A DNA stretch of 64,000 bases from JACVRN01 sp036389255. Its GTDB lineage: Bacteria; Acidobacteriota; Blastocatellia; Pyrinomonadales; Pyrinomonadaceae. Below are positions 6,755 to 15,447 of the stretch, one piece after another. The translations under genes were made by a program, and so were the position numbers. The stretch spans positions 248,001-312,000 of the forward strand of contig DASVQI010000038.1 of assembly GCA_036389255.1 (NCBI GenBank), given 5' to 3'. The notes under the pieces were generated by a model, which made no database searches, had not been told where the DNA came from, and saw only the letters and a list, made by a program, of their open reading frames with translations. Position 1 is the first letter of the stretch. Each line of letters starts with the position of its first letter.

Positions 6755-9700
6755 TCAATCATCGTCCGCGCCGTCCATGCCCGGATGCTCTATATCAAAG
6801 CGGCGCAGCTTGTAAGTGAAGGTCTGGCGGCGCAGGCCCAGCATCTCTGCGGCGCGCGTGGCGTTGCCGCTCTGGCGCGCAAGGGCTTCGGTTAGCAACT
6901 GTCGCTCCACGTCCATCATTATCTCTTTGAAGTTGATGGGCTTGGAGAAATCGAGCTGGAAGCGGACGGGCGAAGTCGTGGAGGTCGCGCGCAGAATCTC
7001 CGGCGAGAGCAGCTCAGCGCCTACGGCCTGCCCGTCTTCCGCGAAAACGACTACGCGCTCAATCTCGCTGCGGAGCTGGCGCACGTTGCCCGGCCACTGG
7101 TAATGAGCAAGGTAGAGCATGGCTTCGGGAGTGATGCCTACGAGTTGGCGGTTGTGTCGGCGGCAGGCGTCCTCGAAATAGTAAGAGGCCAGTAGCGGAA
7201 TGTCTTCCGGGCGCTCTCTGAGCGGCGGCACTTTTATGACGAAGGTGTTCAGGCGGTAGAAGAGGTCTTCGCGGAAGAGCCCCTGACGAACATCCTCTTC
7301 CAAATCGCGGTTGGTGGCGGCAATCACGCGCACGTTCACCTTTCTGGGAGCTTCGCCCAGAGGCATAATCTCGCCGCCTTGCAGGAACCTAAGGAGTTTC
7401 GGCTGGGCATCCAGCGCGAGGTCGCCTATCTCGTCCAGAAAGAGCGTGCCGCCTTCAGCCGCGCGAATGATGCCGCGCTGGTCGTTGACGGCTCCCGTAA
7501 AGGTGCCGCGCTTGTGGCCGAAGAGCTGGCTTTCGACAAGCTCTCTGGGCGCAGCCGAGCAATTAAAGGGCAGGAAGATTTTGTCCCTGCGCGGGCTCTC
7601 TTCGTGCAGAGAGCGCGCAATCAGCTCTTTGCCCGTCCCTGATTCTCCCAGCACCAGCACGGTCGCGTCCGAATCCTTCAGCCGCTCCATGCGCGCCAGC
7701 ACGTCCCGCATGGCAAAGCTGGTGGCGATGATGCCGGGGAAGAGGCCGGAGGCCAGAGGCAGAGCCGTCGCCGCGTTGAGCGGGCGCACGCGCCTTATGT
7801 CGGTCTTGAGGTCGAGCATCTGAAGCGCAAGACGCGCAATTCCCACTAGCGCATCCAGAGTTTCGGCACGGCGCTCCGTTAGAGGCGCGGGCTGTTTGAG
7901 ATAAAGCACGAAAGCGCCGCCGTTACGCCTCGGCGCGAGCGTGCGGCAAAGGTCGTCCGCGATAGAGGAAGATGTGACGGCCGGAGCCTCGCGCGAGACG
8001 ACCGGCTCCGTGCGGGCGCTCGCCGCAGAGCTTTCCTTGGCTTCCAGATGGCGCGCAGCCGAAGCCACCGCCTGCGCACGCGCCTTCTCGTCCAAATCAA
8101 TCGTAGCCTGTGCGTAAAGATGGCCGTCGTCGTCCGCCGCGAAGACAGCCGCGCCGCGCGCCGCCAGAGCATTCTTGGCGGCGAACATCAGCTCGCGCAG
8201 CAGCCGCTCTCGCCCCGACGCAGCATCCAGAATCTGCATGATGAGCGGGGCCACTTCCGGCGGAATAAGGTTGATGGAAGGCGCTGGTGCTATCTGCCAC
8301 GCGTCCATGCGCTCGGCTGCGTGACGCGCCTCTTCCTCGGCCCTAGTGGCGTCTAGGCTTGCGCCGAGCTCCGTGAACTGCCGCGCGGCCTCTGTGAAGC
8401 GCTCGCGCGCGGCCGGGTGTTCGCCGCGACGGGCAAGGCTCTCGCCGTGCTCGAAGATTGTGAGCGCCGCCTGATAAGCGGCGTTCATGGAGCGGAAAGC
8501 CTCTTCCGTCTGCCGGTAAAGTCGCTCGCCGCGCGAAGGGTCGCGCCGTCGTGAGATGAAGCTGGCCATGTTGCGCTGTAGGATTGCGTCCAGATATGGA
8601 TAAGGCAGATTCTCAAGCTCTTCCTGAGCGATTCGCAGCCAGTCCTCCGCAGGCATCCACTTGTCGCTGCGGCGATAGCCTTCCACCATCAGCAGCGCAG
8701 CTTCGGAAGCGAATCTTTCATCATTTATCTCGCGCGCAAGGTCTCTGGCCTTTCTGGCGTAGGTCAGGGCCAGATGAGTGTTGCGCGCCATGAGCCAGAG
8801 CCTAGCCAGAGAAAGCAGGGCCGTCGTCTCATCCTTTTTGCTTGCGACCTCTTTTGAAAGCTCAAGCGCCCCGCGCAGCAGTTCGTTCGCCTCGTGTACC
8901 CTTCCCTGATGGCCGCGCAGTGTGCCGAGCGTCTCCGTGTAGCGCCCTTCGCTCAGGCGGTCTTCCGCCTCGCGCGCAATCCCCAGCGCCCTCTGCACGA
9001 AGCTCTCAGCCTTTGCCCACTCGCCCGTGTGAAGCGCCGACAGGGCCATGTTGTTGTGAATCATGCCGAGCAGCAGGTCGTTATGATGCCCGGCCAGATG
9101 CTCAAGGGCGCGGTGCGCGGCGTTGGCCGCCTCGTAGAAGTTCCCCTGATAATGATGCATCACGCAGAGGTTGTTCTGTAGCCGCGCGCGTGTGACATCG
9201 TCCGTGGTGTTTCTCAAGAGCCGCAGAGCGCGGCGGTAACACATGCCCGCTTCGTCCAAGTCGCCTTCGTGGCGCGCGACTATGCCCAGATTCATGTAGG
9301 TGATGGCCAGAGCGCGGTCTACGCGGGCGCGCCTGCCCCACTCTATGCTCAGTTCGTAATGCTCCCGGGCCAGATGAATCTCGTCCAGCGCCCAGTAGGT
9401 TCTTCCCAGACAGTGATGAGCGCGGGCCAGATTGGCTACGTCGCCTGTCGGCTCAAGGCATTCGCGCGAACGGTTCAGGAGCGTGACGGAGCGGGAAAAA
9501 TCGTTGTGCCAGTAGGCTTGAGAGCCGAAGGCCAGAAGGATTATGCCGCGCAGGTGCGGGGGGTAAAGCTCAAGCGCGTGAACGTTGTAGACGGAAAGAA
9601 TCTCGCCCGCTTCAGCGTATTGCCCCAGACCTTCGTAAACTTCCGTTAGGAGCGTGCGCGCCAGAACTTGCCGCTCGCTGGTCGCGCCTTCCACGCTTTC

Positions 9701-9817
9701 CTTGATTAAATCCAGCAGCAGCTTCTGAGCGCCCAGCAGGTCGCCGCGCTCCACCGACCGCGCCGCAAGGACGAGGGTGTCTGTCGAGGCAGTCTCGTTA
9801 GTAAAAGTCCGGCTCAT
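6755..9817 (-). CDS. TPR-GAF-AAA-Fis sigma-54-dependent transcriptional activator
   Basis: A 1020-residue enhancer-binding protein. Residues about 20-500 are tetratricopeptide-like helical repeats (many ALxxGEW and AxxYxxLGxxxR units). Residues about 530-675 look like a GAF-type sensor. Residues about 695-930 form the AAA+ domain with Walker A GESGTGKE (about 724-731), the sigma-54 contact loop GTFTGA (about 770), Walker B GGTLFLDEIGDL and an R-finger region ending PPLRERPEDIP. A Fis-type helix-turn-helix lies near 968-1008 (NATRAAEMLGLRRQTFTYKL). There is no receiver domain, so phosphorelay control is unlikely; the TPR part probably senses a protein or peptide. The repeat-peptide gene with a sigma-54 promoter is directly downstream. 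The start ATG at 9817 is the only good one. Confidence 0.92.
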   Translation of the reverse strand: MSRTFTNETASTDTLVLAARSVERGDLLGAQKLLLDLIKESVEGATSERQVLARTLLTEVYEGLGQYAEAGEILSVYNVHALELYPPHLRGIILLAFGSQAYWHNDFSRSVTLLNRSRECLEPTGDVANLARAHHCLGRTYWALDEIHLAREHYELSIEWGRRARVDRALAITYMNLGIVARHEGDLDEAGMCYRRALRLLRNTTDDVTRARLQNNLCVMHHYQGNFYEAANAAHRALEHLAGHHNDLLLGMIHNNMALSALHTGEWAKAESFVQRALGIAREAEDRLSEGRYTETLGTLRGHQGRVHEANELLRGALELSKEVASKKDETTALLSLARLWLMARNTHLALTYARKARDLAREINDERFASEAALLMVEGYRRSDKWMPAEDWLRIAQEELENLPYPYLDAILQRNMASFISRRRDPSRGERLYRQTEEAFRSMNAAYQAALTIFEHGESLARRGEHPAARERFTEAARQFTELGASLDATRAEEEARHAAERMDAWQIAPAPSINLIPPEVAPLIMQILDAASGRERLLRELMFAAKNALAARGAAVFAADDDGHLYAQATIDLDEKARAQAVASAARHLEAKESSAASARTEPVVSREAPAVTSSSIADDLCRTLAPRRNGGAFVLYLKQPAPLTERRAETLDALVGIARLALQMLDLKTDIRRVRPLNAATALPLASGLFPGIIATSFAMRDVLARMERLKDSDATVLVLGESGTGKELIARSLHEESPRRDKIFLPFNCSAAPRELVESQLFGHKRGTFTGAVNDQRGIIRAAEGGTLFLDEIGDLALDAQPKLLRFLQGGEIMPLGEAPRKVNVRVIAATNRDLEEDVRQGLFREDLFYRLNTFVIKVPPLRERPEDIPLLASYYFEDACRRHNRQLVGITPEAMLYLAHYQWPGNVRQLRSEIERVVVFAEDGQAVGAELLSPEILRATSTTSPVRFQLDFSKPINFKEIMMDVERQLLTEALARQSGNATRAAEMLGLRRQTFTYKLRRFDIEHPGMDGADDD

Positions 9818-9886
9818 ACAGTTAGCGAGGCATGGGAACTATATTTTAAGCGCGAAAGGAATCGGGCGATCCAAAAGCTATCCGCG

Positions 9887-9895
9887 AGTATAGCA
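9887..9895 (-). promoter_or_regulatory. Possible extended -10 promoter of the TPR activator gene
   Basis: On the minus strand TGCTATACT forms an extended -10 (TGnTATACT) about 70 bp before the start at 9817. The -35 region is poor. The 266-bp spacer 9818-10083 holds no other feature I can support. Confidence 0.35.
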
Positions 9896-10083
9896 CAAAT
9901 CTCCCTACGGATTATCGTAAAAGCTTTCCGAATAGTGGACGCGGGCGGGCCAGTTCTGGCAAGATGTAGCCGGAATCAACATCTGTCGCGGCCAAGTCGG
10001 CCCATCGTCTCCAAGTCCTAAGGCAGAAGCCAGCGCTCACCCCGGCCCGACAGCAACTTCAACCAGAGATTTTTCAAACTCTT

Positions 10084-10857
10084 ATGAAACGATTACTCTG
10101 CTTCACACTCGCAGTAATTGCGCTCTGTCTTCTATCCGACGCGCGCTTCAGAGGGATTTCGGCCCAGACACAAAAGCCTCAGGCCGCAGACGGCGAGCGC
10201 GTTCTGGCCGCGTTTCGCGCCAAGGAGATGGAGTTTCGCCGCGTGCTCTCCGGCTACGGCTTCAAGCGGGATGCGATAATCCAGAGCATAGGCATGGGCG
10301 GGCAGGTCACAGGCGAATATCATCGCACCTCTTTCCTGACCTTCGACTCGCAGGGCAAGCAGCGCGAGAAGGTCATAACCTTTCCCATCCCCACGCTGCC
10401 CATCTCACCGGCAGACCTTGAAGACCTGAACACGATAGAGATTTTCGCTGTCGAAGCGGAAAAGATTGACCGCTACAATTTCACTTACGTCGGACGCGAG
10501 CGCGTGGACGAGCTGGACACTTACGTCTTCGACGTTCAGCCCAAGGTGATGCCGGACGCTAAGAAATCGCTGGAGCGGTTCTTTCATGGCCGCATCTGGA
10601 TAGACGACAAGGATATGCAGTTGGTTAAAGCCAAAGGCAAGGGAGTTCCCGAGGGCAAGCAACGCTTTCCGACCTTCGAGACTTACAGAGAGCAGATGGA
10701 CGGGGGCTACTGGTTCCCCAGCCTGACTTATGCGGACGACACGCTGGTCTTGCCGAACGGGCGGCCCGTTCACCTGCGCATGCGCGTGCGCTTCACAAAT
10801 TTCGAGAAGCCGCCCGCGCCCGAGATGATTCCAGACTCAGTCACCGTCAGGGAATAA
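10084..10857 (+). CDS. Exported outer-membrane lipoprotein-sorting-like protein
   Basis: The 257-residue product begins with a signal peptide (MKRLLCFTLAVIALCLLSDA, cleavage perhaps near residue 27). The body is mostly beta-strand-like, with TYVFDVQPK (about 165-173), GRIWIDDKDMQLVKAKGKG (about 180-200) and a C-terminal TNFEKP segment. This pattern resembles the LolA/LppX-like outer-membrane lipoprotein-sorting fold seen in many exported acidobacterial proteins. No catalytic residues are evident. It is divergent from the TPR activator and convergent with plsC, so context gives no function. Confidence 0.65.
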   Translation: MKRLLCFTLAVIALCLLSDARFRGISAQTQKPQAADGERVLAAFRAKEMEFRRVLSGYGFKRDAIIQSIGMGGQVTGEYHRTSFLTFDSQGKQREKVITFPIPTLPISPADLEDLNTIEIFAVEAEKIDRYNFTYVGRERVDELDTYVFDVQPKVMPDAKKSLERFFHGRIWIDDKDMQLVKAKGKGVPEGKQRFPTFETYREQMDGGYWFPSLTYADDTLVLPNGRPVHLRMRVRFTNFEKPPAPEMIPDSVTVRE

Positions 10858-10873
10858 ACAGACCTCTATAGTT

Positions 10874-11698
10874 TCAGGGCCGGGCGTAAAGCTCTTCGGC
10901 TATGCGCGAGTGGGCTTTTTCTATCAACTGCTCCACGTCTTCGTCCGTATTAAGAGCTTCGGTCGGAATCGGCTCAAGTATCACCATCTCTATTGTGCCG
11001 GGGCGCGCAACGCCGGTTCCCTTTCCCATCAACACGTCCGTATTCTTCATGGCAACGGGCACGACCGGGACGCCCGCGTCTTTGGCCATGTAGAAGGCTC
11101 CCTTCTTGAATGGCAGGAACTGGCCCGGCCGGGCGCGCGTGCCTTCCGCGAAGACCGCGAAGGAGACGCCGGAGCGCAGCCGCTCCGTGGCCGCCTGCAC
11201 AGTCTCTATGGCCCGCTCGCGGTTGCTGCGGTCAATCGCCATGATATTCACGAATCCCATCCCGTAGCCTAGAATCGGAACCTTCAGCAGCTCCTTCTTG
11301 GCCAGCAGTCCTATGCGCCGCCTCAGATAACAGAAGGCCGTGGCCGTGTCCAGATACGAGCGGTGATTAATCACGAAGACGTAAGATTGCTTTGGGTCAA
11401 GATGCTCGCGCCCGCGCACGACTACACGCGCGCCGCTCAAGCGCAGCCACTGGCGGCCTCCCCATCTGGCCCACGGGTAGACCCATTCCTTGTGGCGCGC
11501 AAGCCATGACACGAACAGCACCGGCGGCCCAAGCACCAGCAGCAGCATGGAGGCTACAAACAGCGACCACCAGTAGAGAAGCCGCCCGGCAAGACGCCCG
11601 CCCGCACCTGTGCTAGACTCTGCCTCACGCAGGCTCTTTGCGCTTGCATCATTGGACTCCATTAAATCGCTCGAAGGGTTTTCAGAATGCGTCGCCAT
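10874..11698 (-). CDS. plsC: 1-acyl-sn-glycerol-3-phosphate acyltransferase (PlsC family)
   Basis: A 274-residue membrane acyltransferase of phospholipid synthesis. One or two hydrophobic segments (about 40-68) precede the catalytic HX4D motif NHRSYLD (His112, Asp117) and the phosphate-binding FAEGTRARPGQ block (about 180-190), followed by PVVPVAMKN. It transfers an acyl chain to lysophosphatidic acid. The start at 11698 overlaps by 12 bp the divergent peptidase gene starting at 11687; a later in-frame ATG at 11662 would remove the overlap and cannot be excluded. Confidence 0.88.
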   Translation of the reverse strand: MATHSENPSSDLMESNDASAKSLREAESSTGAGGRLAGRLLYWWSLFVASMLLLVLGPPVLFVSWLARHKEWVYPWARWGGRQWLRLSGARVVVRGREHLDPKQSYVFVINHRSYLDTATAFCYLRRRIGLLAKKELLKVPILGYGMGFVNIMAIDRSNRERAIETVQAATERLRSGVSFAVFAEGTRARPGQFLPFKKGAFYMAKDAGVPVVPVAMKNTDVLMGKGTGVARPGTIEMVILEPIPTEALNTDEDVEQLIEKAHSRIAEELYARP

Positions 11699-14239
11699 TC
11701 TTACGCTCTATTTGTCTCTATCATCTTAAGCTGCCTGTTATTCTCTCATGAAAGCGCGCGTGCGCAATCTCAAAGTCCGCGTGCGGCTTCGCCGGCCGCA
11801 AACAATCCGTCAATCCCTACGCCGCAGAGCGCGCTCGGCTTTGTGCCCGGCACAGACCGCACCATAGCCGACTGGAAAGAGATAACCGCGTACTTCACTC
11901 GGCTGGATGCCGCCAGCGACCGGCTGCTCGTGCGCAATCTGGGCGAAAGCACGGGAGGCCGCCCCCTCATCGCGGCGTTCATCAGCGCGCCAGAGAATAT
12001 ACGCGATTTAGATAAATATAAAGAGATTCAGGGCAGGCTCGCAGACCCGCGCACGGTTCGGAATGAAGCCGAGCGCGACGCGCTCATTCAAAAAGGCAAG
12101 ACTGTCGTAGCTATTTCATGCTCGATTCACTCGGACGAGATAGTGGCCTCGCAGATGTCCATGCAGTTGGCCTACGAGCTTGCGAGCGCCGAAGATGAAG
12201 AGACGCGCGAGATTCTACAGAACACAATCCTTCTTCTGATACCTTCGCCCAACCCGGACGGCGTACAGCTCATAGCAGACTGGTATCGCCGCACCTTAGG
12301 CACACCGTTCGAGGGAAAGTCGCCGCCGGAACTCTATCACCCGTACGCGGGCCACGATAACAACCGCGACTGGTTCATGCTGAATCTGAAGGAGACGCGC
12401 CTCGTCACGCAGCTTTTCTGGAAGCAGTGGTTCCCGCAGATTATCTACGACGTGCACCAGCAGGGCATCAACGCCTCGCGCTTCTTCGTCCCGCCCTTTT
12501 ACGACCCAGCGAACCCAATCATAGCGCCCCTGCTACTGCGGCAGGTGGGCTTGCTGGGCCACAAGATAGCCGCAGACCTACAGGCGCTCGGCGCTCAGGG
12601 AGTGATTACCAACGCGGTCTACGATACATGGTGGCACGGAGGCTTTCGCACGGCCCCCTACTATCACAACTCCATAGGCATCCTGACGGAAGCGGCCAGC
12701 GCGCGATTGATGACGCCCGTGACCGTGACGCGTGAGCAGCTACAGCGCTCGACATCGCGCGGGATGCCTTCCGCGCTTCAGGCCGCGACGAACTTCCCTT
12801 CTCCGTGGCCCGGCGGCCTGTGGCGACCGCGAGACATAATGCAGATGGAGCTGGTTGCGAGCCGCGCGGTTCTCTCCATGGCCGCCAAATATCGCACTGA
12901 CTATCTGCGAAACTTCTACAATCTCAATCAGGAGAGCGTGAAAGCGCCCATCAGGGAGCATGAGCCTGTAGCCTACCTGATACCCGCCGGACAGGGGCGC
13001 GACGAGAACGTGGCGAAGATGGTCTCTACGCTCGTGGCGCAGGGTGTGGAGGTTCATCAACTGGAAAGGGAGCTGCACGTAAGCTTCGGCACGCAGGCTC
13101 TCAGGCGCACGTCCGCCGCCGACCGCGCGGAAGCGGCCTTTGAAGTTGCAATCACAGAGAAGCAGCGCACGCAGGAAGTCCCTGCCGGAAGCTACCTCGT
13201 CTACCTGCAACAGCCCGCGCGCGCAAACGTCCGCGCCCTCTTTGAGCCGCAGGCGTACCCGGACAGGCGCACGGGAAGGGGCGAAGTCGAGCGCCCATAC
13301 GACGTGGCGGGCTGGACGCTTCCCCTTCAGATGAACGTGGAGGCTTACGCCGTCACGGAGATTAGAGAAGTACCCAAGGAAAGATTGCTATCGCTTGTAC
13401 GCGAGGAAGCGGAGGTGCGCCGCAGGCTCGGACTGCCCGCGTCTTCGGGCGCTCGCTCTCCTATAGCCAATCCGGTTACGCGCCCTGTGCGGCTCGCGCT
13501 CTATCGCGGCTGGACTGCGAACATGGATGAAGGCTGGACGCGATACGTTTTCGACCATTTCAACGTGCCTTACGAAACGCTGCGGGACGCGGAGGTGCGG
13601 CGGGGAGCTTTGCGCGCTCGCTTCGACGTGATTGTCCTGCCGTCTCAGAAGGCCAGAGAGATAGTGGAAGGCCACGCGCCCGGCACTTATCCGGCAGAGT
13701 ACACGGACGGCATCACGCGGGCTGGAATCGAGAGCTTACGCGGCTTCGTTAATGAGGGAGGCACTCTCATCTGCTTTGACGCCTCAAGCGAGCTTGCCAT
13801 AAAAGAGTTCAACCTGCCCCTACGCAACGTGCTTGAAGGCGTGCCCGCCACAGACTTCTACTGCCCCGGCTCTATACTGCAACTGGACGTTGACGCCTCG
13901 CACCCGTTAGCAAGAGGCATGGAGAGCAGGACGAACGCTTACTTCATCAACAGCTCCGCCTTCGAGCTGAGCAACGCGGAGCGGCTTGTCTCCTTATCAA
14001 ACGAGCGCCCGTCAACGGAGCAGCGCGTGCGAGTCATAGCCCGTTACGGCGAGGCCGAGCGATTACTGCGCTCGGGCTGGCTGCTCGGCGCAGGCCGCAT
14101 AGCGGGCCGCATAGCTCTCGCGGAAGTCCGTATGGGACAGGGCCGCGTCATACTCTTCGCCTTTCGCCCGCAGCACCGCGCCCAGACATGGGCCACCTTC
14201 CCCTTCATCTTCAACGCCATCATGACCGGCAAAGCATAA
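11687..14239 (+). CDS. Exported M14-family zinc carboxypeptidase
   Basis: The 850-residue product has a signal peptide (residues 1-26). The zinc ligands are visible as H148-S-D-E151 in SIHSDEI and His257 in IIYDVHQQG, with NNRDWF (225-230) as the substrate-binding Asn-Arg region and ILTEAAS as the likely catalytic-Glu segment. This is the M14 metallopeptidase fold, in a long variety with an additional C-terminal domain (about 560-850) resembling a glutamine-amidotransferase-like beta-alpha fold (VNEGGTLICFDASSELAI). It probably trims peptides in the periplasm. The start at 11687 has an AAGGG ribosome site 8 nt upstream. Confidence 0.87.
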   Translation: MRRHSYALFVSIILSCLLFSHESARAQSQSPRAASPAANNPSIPTPQSALGFVPGTDRTIADWKEITAYFTRLDAASDRLLVRNLGESTGGRPLIAAFISAPENIRDLDKYKEIQGRLADPRTVRNEAERDALIQKGKTVVAISCSIHSDEIVASQMSMQLAYELASAEDEETREILQNTILLLIPSPNPDGVQLIADWYRRTLGTPFEGKSPPELYHPYAGHDNNRDWFMLNLKETRLVTQLFWKQWFPQIIYDVHQQGINASRFFVPPFYDPANPIIAPLLLRQVGLLGHKIAADLQALGAQGVITNAVYDTWWHGGFRTAPYYHNSIGILTEAASARLMTPVTVTREQLQRSTSRGMPSALQAATNFPSPWPGGLWRPRDIMQMELVASRAVLSMAAKYRTDYLRNFYNLNQESVKAPIREHEPVAYLIPAGQGRDENVAKMVSTLVAQGVEVHQLERELHVSFGTQALRRTSAADRAEAAFEVAITEKQRTQEVPAGSYLVYLQQPARANVRALFEPQAYPDRRTGRGEVERPYDVAGWTLPLQMNVEAYAVTEIREVPKERLLSLVREEAEVRRRLGLPASSGARSPIANPVTRPVRLALYRGWTANMDEGWTRYVFDHFNVPYETLRDAEVRRGALRARFDVIVLPSQKAREIVEGHAPGTYPAEYTDGITRAGIESLRGFVNEGGTLICFDASSELAIKEFNLPLRNVLEGVPATDFYCPGSILQLDVDASHPLARGMESRTNAYFINSSAFELSNAERLVSLSNERPSTEQRVRVIARYGEAERLLRSGWLLGAGRIAGRIALAEVRMGQGRVILFAFRPQHRAQTWATFPFIFNAIMTGKA

Positions 14240-14301
14240 GCCGGAAAAATTCCCCGGTCGAATCCGAACCTATTTGAGCGCGTCCGGGTCATAATGTACG
14301 G

Positions 14302-14847
14302 ATGGGCGAGATGGCGACACCGGAGAGAGAGAGTTGGTGGGTGCTGCGCGCCCAGAGCGGCGACCAAGAGGCGTTTGACTCGCTGCTCAAAAACATTCAG
14401 GGGCCGCTCTATCGCTACGTACTGAGTCTGGTCAGGGAAGCTTCGCTGGCCGAAGACATTCTTCAGGAAGTCTTCCTGCGTATCTATCGCAAGCTTCGCT
14501 GGCTGAGAGAGCCACGGGCTTTTCGCTCGTGGGCTTACAGGATAGCCACAAGAGAGGCGTTCAGGCATCTCAAGCGGGAGCGCGCGCTCGCGGAGCAACT
14601 GGCGGACGAAGACGCGCTGAAGATGGTCGCAGCCGATGCGCCCGCGCCGGCCCAGCCTGAATTGGCGGAGCGGCTTCCGCAGATGATTGAAAAGCTCTCG
14701 CCCGCCAGCCGCGCCGTGATAGTGCTCTATTACATGCACGAGATGTCGCTGGAAGAGACGGCTGCGGTGCTCGACATTCCACTGGGGACGGTCAAGTCTC
14801 GCTTGGCGTACGGGCTGGAGAAGCTGCGCAGAGAGTTTGGCAGGTAA
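14302..14847 (+). CDS. ECF-type RNA polymerase sigma factor
   Basis: A 181-residue sigma-70-family factor with region 2 (about 20-90, including EDILQEVFLRIYRKL and FRSWAYRIATREAF) and region 4 (about 125-178, including LEETAAVLDIPLGTVKSRL). Regions 1.1 and 3 are missing, as in extracytoplasmic-function factors. Two short membrane-protein genes follow within 15 and 30 bp and are candidates for a membrane control of this factor, although neither shows a classical anti-sigma zinc motif. An alternative start lies at 14311. Confidence 0.9.
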   Translation: MGEMATPERESWWVLRAQSGDQEAFDSLLKNIQGPLYRYVLSLVREASLAEDILQEVFLRIYRKLRWLREPRAFRSWAYRIATREAFRHLKRERALAEQLADEDALKMVAADAPAPAQPELAERLPQMIEKLSPASRAVIVLYYMHEMSLEETAAVLDIPLGTVKSRLAYGLEKLRREFGR

Positions 14848-14861
14848 CGGAGGAATACAAA

Positions 14862-15002
14862 ATGTCTGAGAAGAAGATTGATTCGGGCCTACAAAAAGAG
14901 GCGGCACAATTTAACAGGCGATTCAGGCAGGCAATCATCTGCTTCGCCGTCGTTGAGTTCATAGTCATGGCGCTTGTCATCTATTACAAACTCGCCGGAT
15001 AA
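14862..15002 (+). CDS. Very small single-pass membrane protein, possible ECF partner
   Basis: The 46-residue product starts at an ATG preceded by CGGAGGAAT, a strong ribosome site. Residues 1-20 are charged (MSEKKIDSGLQKEAAQFNRR) and residues about 24-41 form one hydrophobic helix. It begins 14 bp after the ECF sigma gene and ends 30 bp before another small membrane protein gene. The layout suggests co-transcription. Function is unknown. Confidence 0.62.
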   Translation: MSEKKIDSGLQKEAAQFNRRFRQAIICFAVVEFIVMALVIYYKLAG

Positions 15003-15032
15003 GTCGGCGTGGAGAAAGAGGCGGAGGTCATT

Positions 15033-15323
15033 ATGTCAGACGGAGCAAATCTGGATAACGTGAGAGGGAAAGTGCTGGCGGACATAGAGCGCAGTGAGAG
15101 AAATTTCAAGCTTGTCTTCTTCATAGCGGCAATTTGGGAGGCGCTGTTTCTGGCCGCGTTTATTCTCGCCGCGGATTTTTCCAACCGGCTGCACCTGCTG
15201 CTGCTGATTGCCACGGTCGGAAGCTATTCGATTGTCGTAATCGGTTTGATAGCGCTCGGCGCGCACGTCAATCGCGGCGTCCTGCGGATACTGAAAGCCC
15301 TTGAGCTGCTGAAAACCGTATAG
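15033..15323 (+). CDS. Small two- or three-helix membrane protein, third gene of the ECF operon
   Basis: I chose the ATG at 15033 because GGCGGAGGTC lies just upstream; a GTG at 15009 is in frame. The 96-residue product has a soluble N-terminus (about 25 residues, MSDGANLDNVRGKVLADIE) and hydrophobic segments around 30-48 and 53-76, then an amphipathic C-terminal helix. Residues near the N-terminus of this protein and of the 46-residue neighbour share a charged helix before a membrane anchor. It may regulate the sigma factor or be its target; no family is recognised. Confidence 0.65.
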   Translation: MSDGANLDNVRGKVLADIERSERNFKLVFFIAAIWEALFLAAFILAADFSNRLHLLLLIATVGSYSIVVIGLIALGAHVNRGVLRILKALELLKTV

Positions 15324-15398
15324 GGCGTTTCTATAAATTCATAGAGTCGGAATAACCGTGTAACATTTATGGCGCAGACGTTCTCCTGTAAGCTCTGT

Positions 15399-15414
15399 TC
15401 AGCCGTACGGCTGA
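15399..15414. promoter_or_regulatory. Perfect 16-bp palindrome
   Basis: TCAGCCGTACGGCTGA lies 33 bp before the start of the gene at 15448 and after the ECF operon. No T-run follows, so an operator or mRNA hairpin is more likely than a terminator. Confidence 0.4.
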
Positions 15415-15447
15415 GAGAATAGATTATCGCTGAGGAGAAACGAGTCA

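Noticed and set aside
6384..6815. Open frame of about 143 residues on the plus strand across the peptide-activator spacer
   Set aside because: No ribosome site or recognisable domain; it overlaps the end of the activator gene and the sigma-54 promoter.
9961..9978. Possible second sigma-54 promoter (CTGGCAAGATGTAGCC)
   Set aside because: The GG to GC distance is one base short and the -12 element lacks TTGC.
14256..14275. tRNA T-arm-like sequence (GGTCGAATCC)
   Set aside because: No matching acceptor stem, anticodon arm or D-arm around it; it is the short spacer after the peptidase gene.
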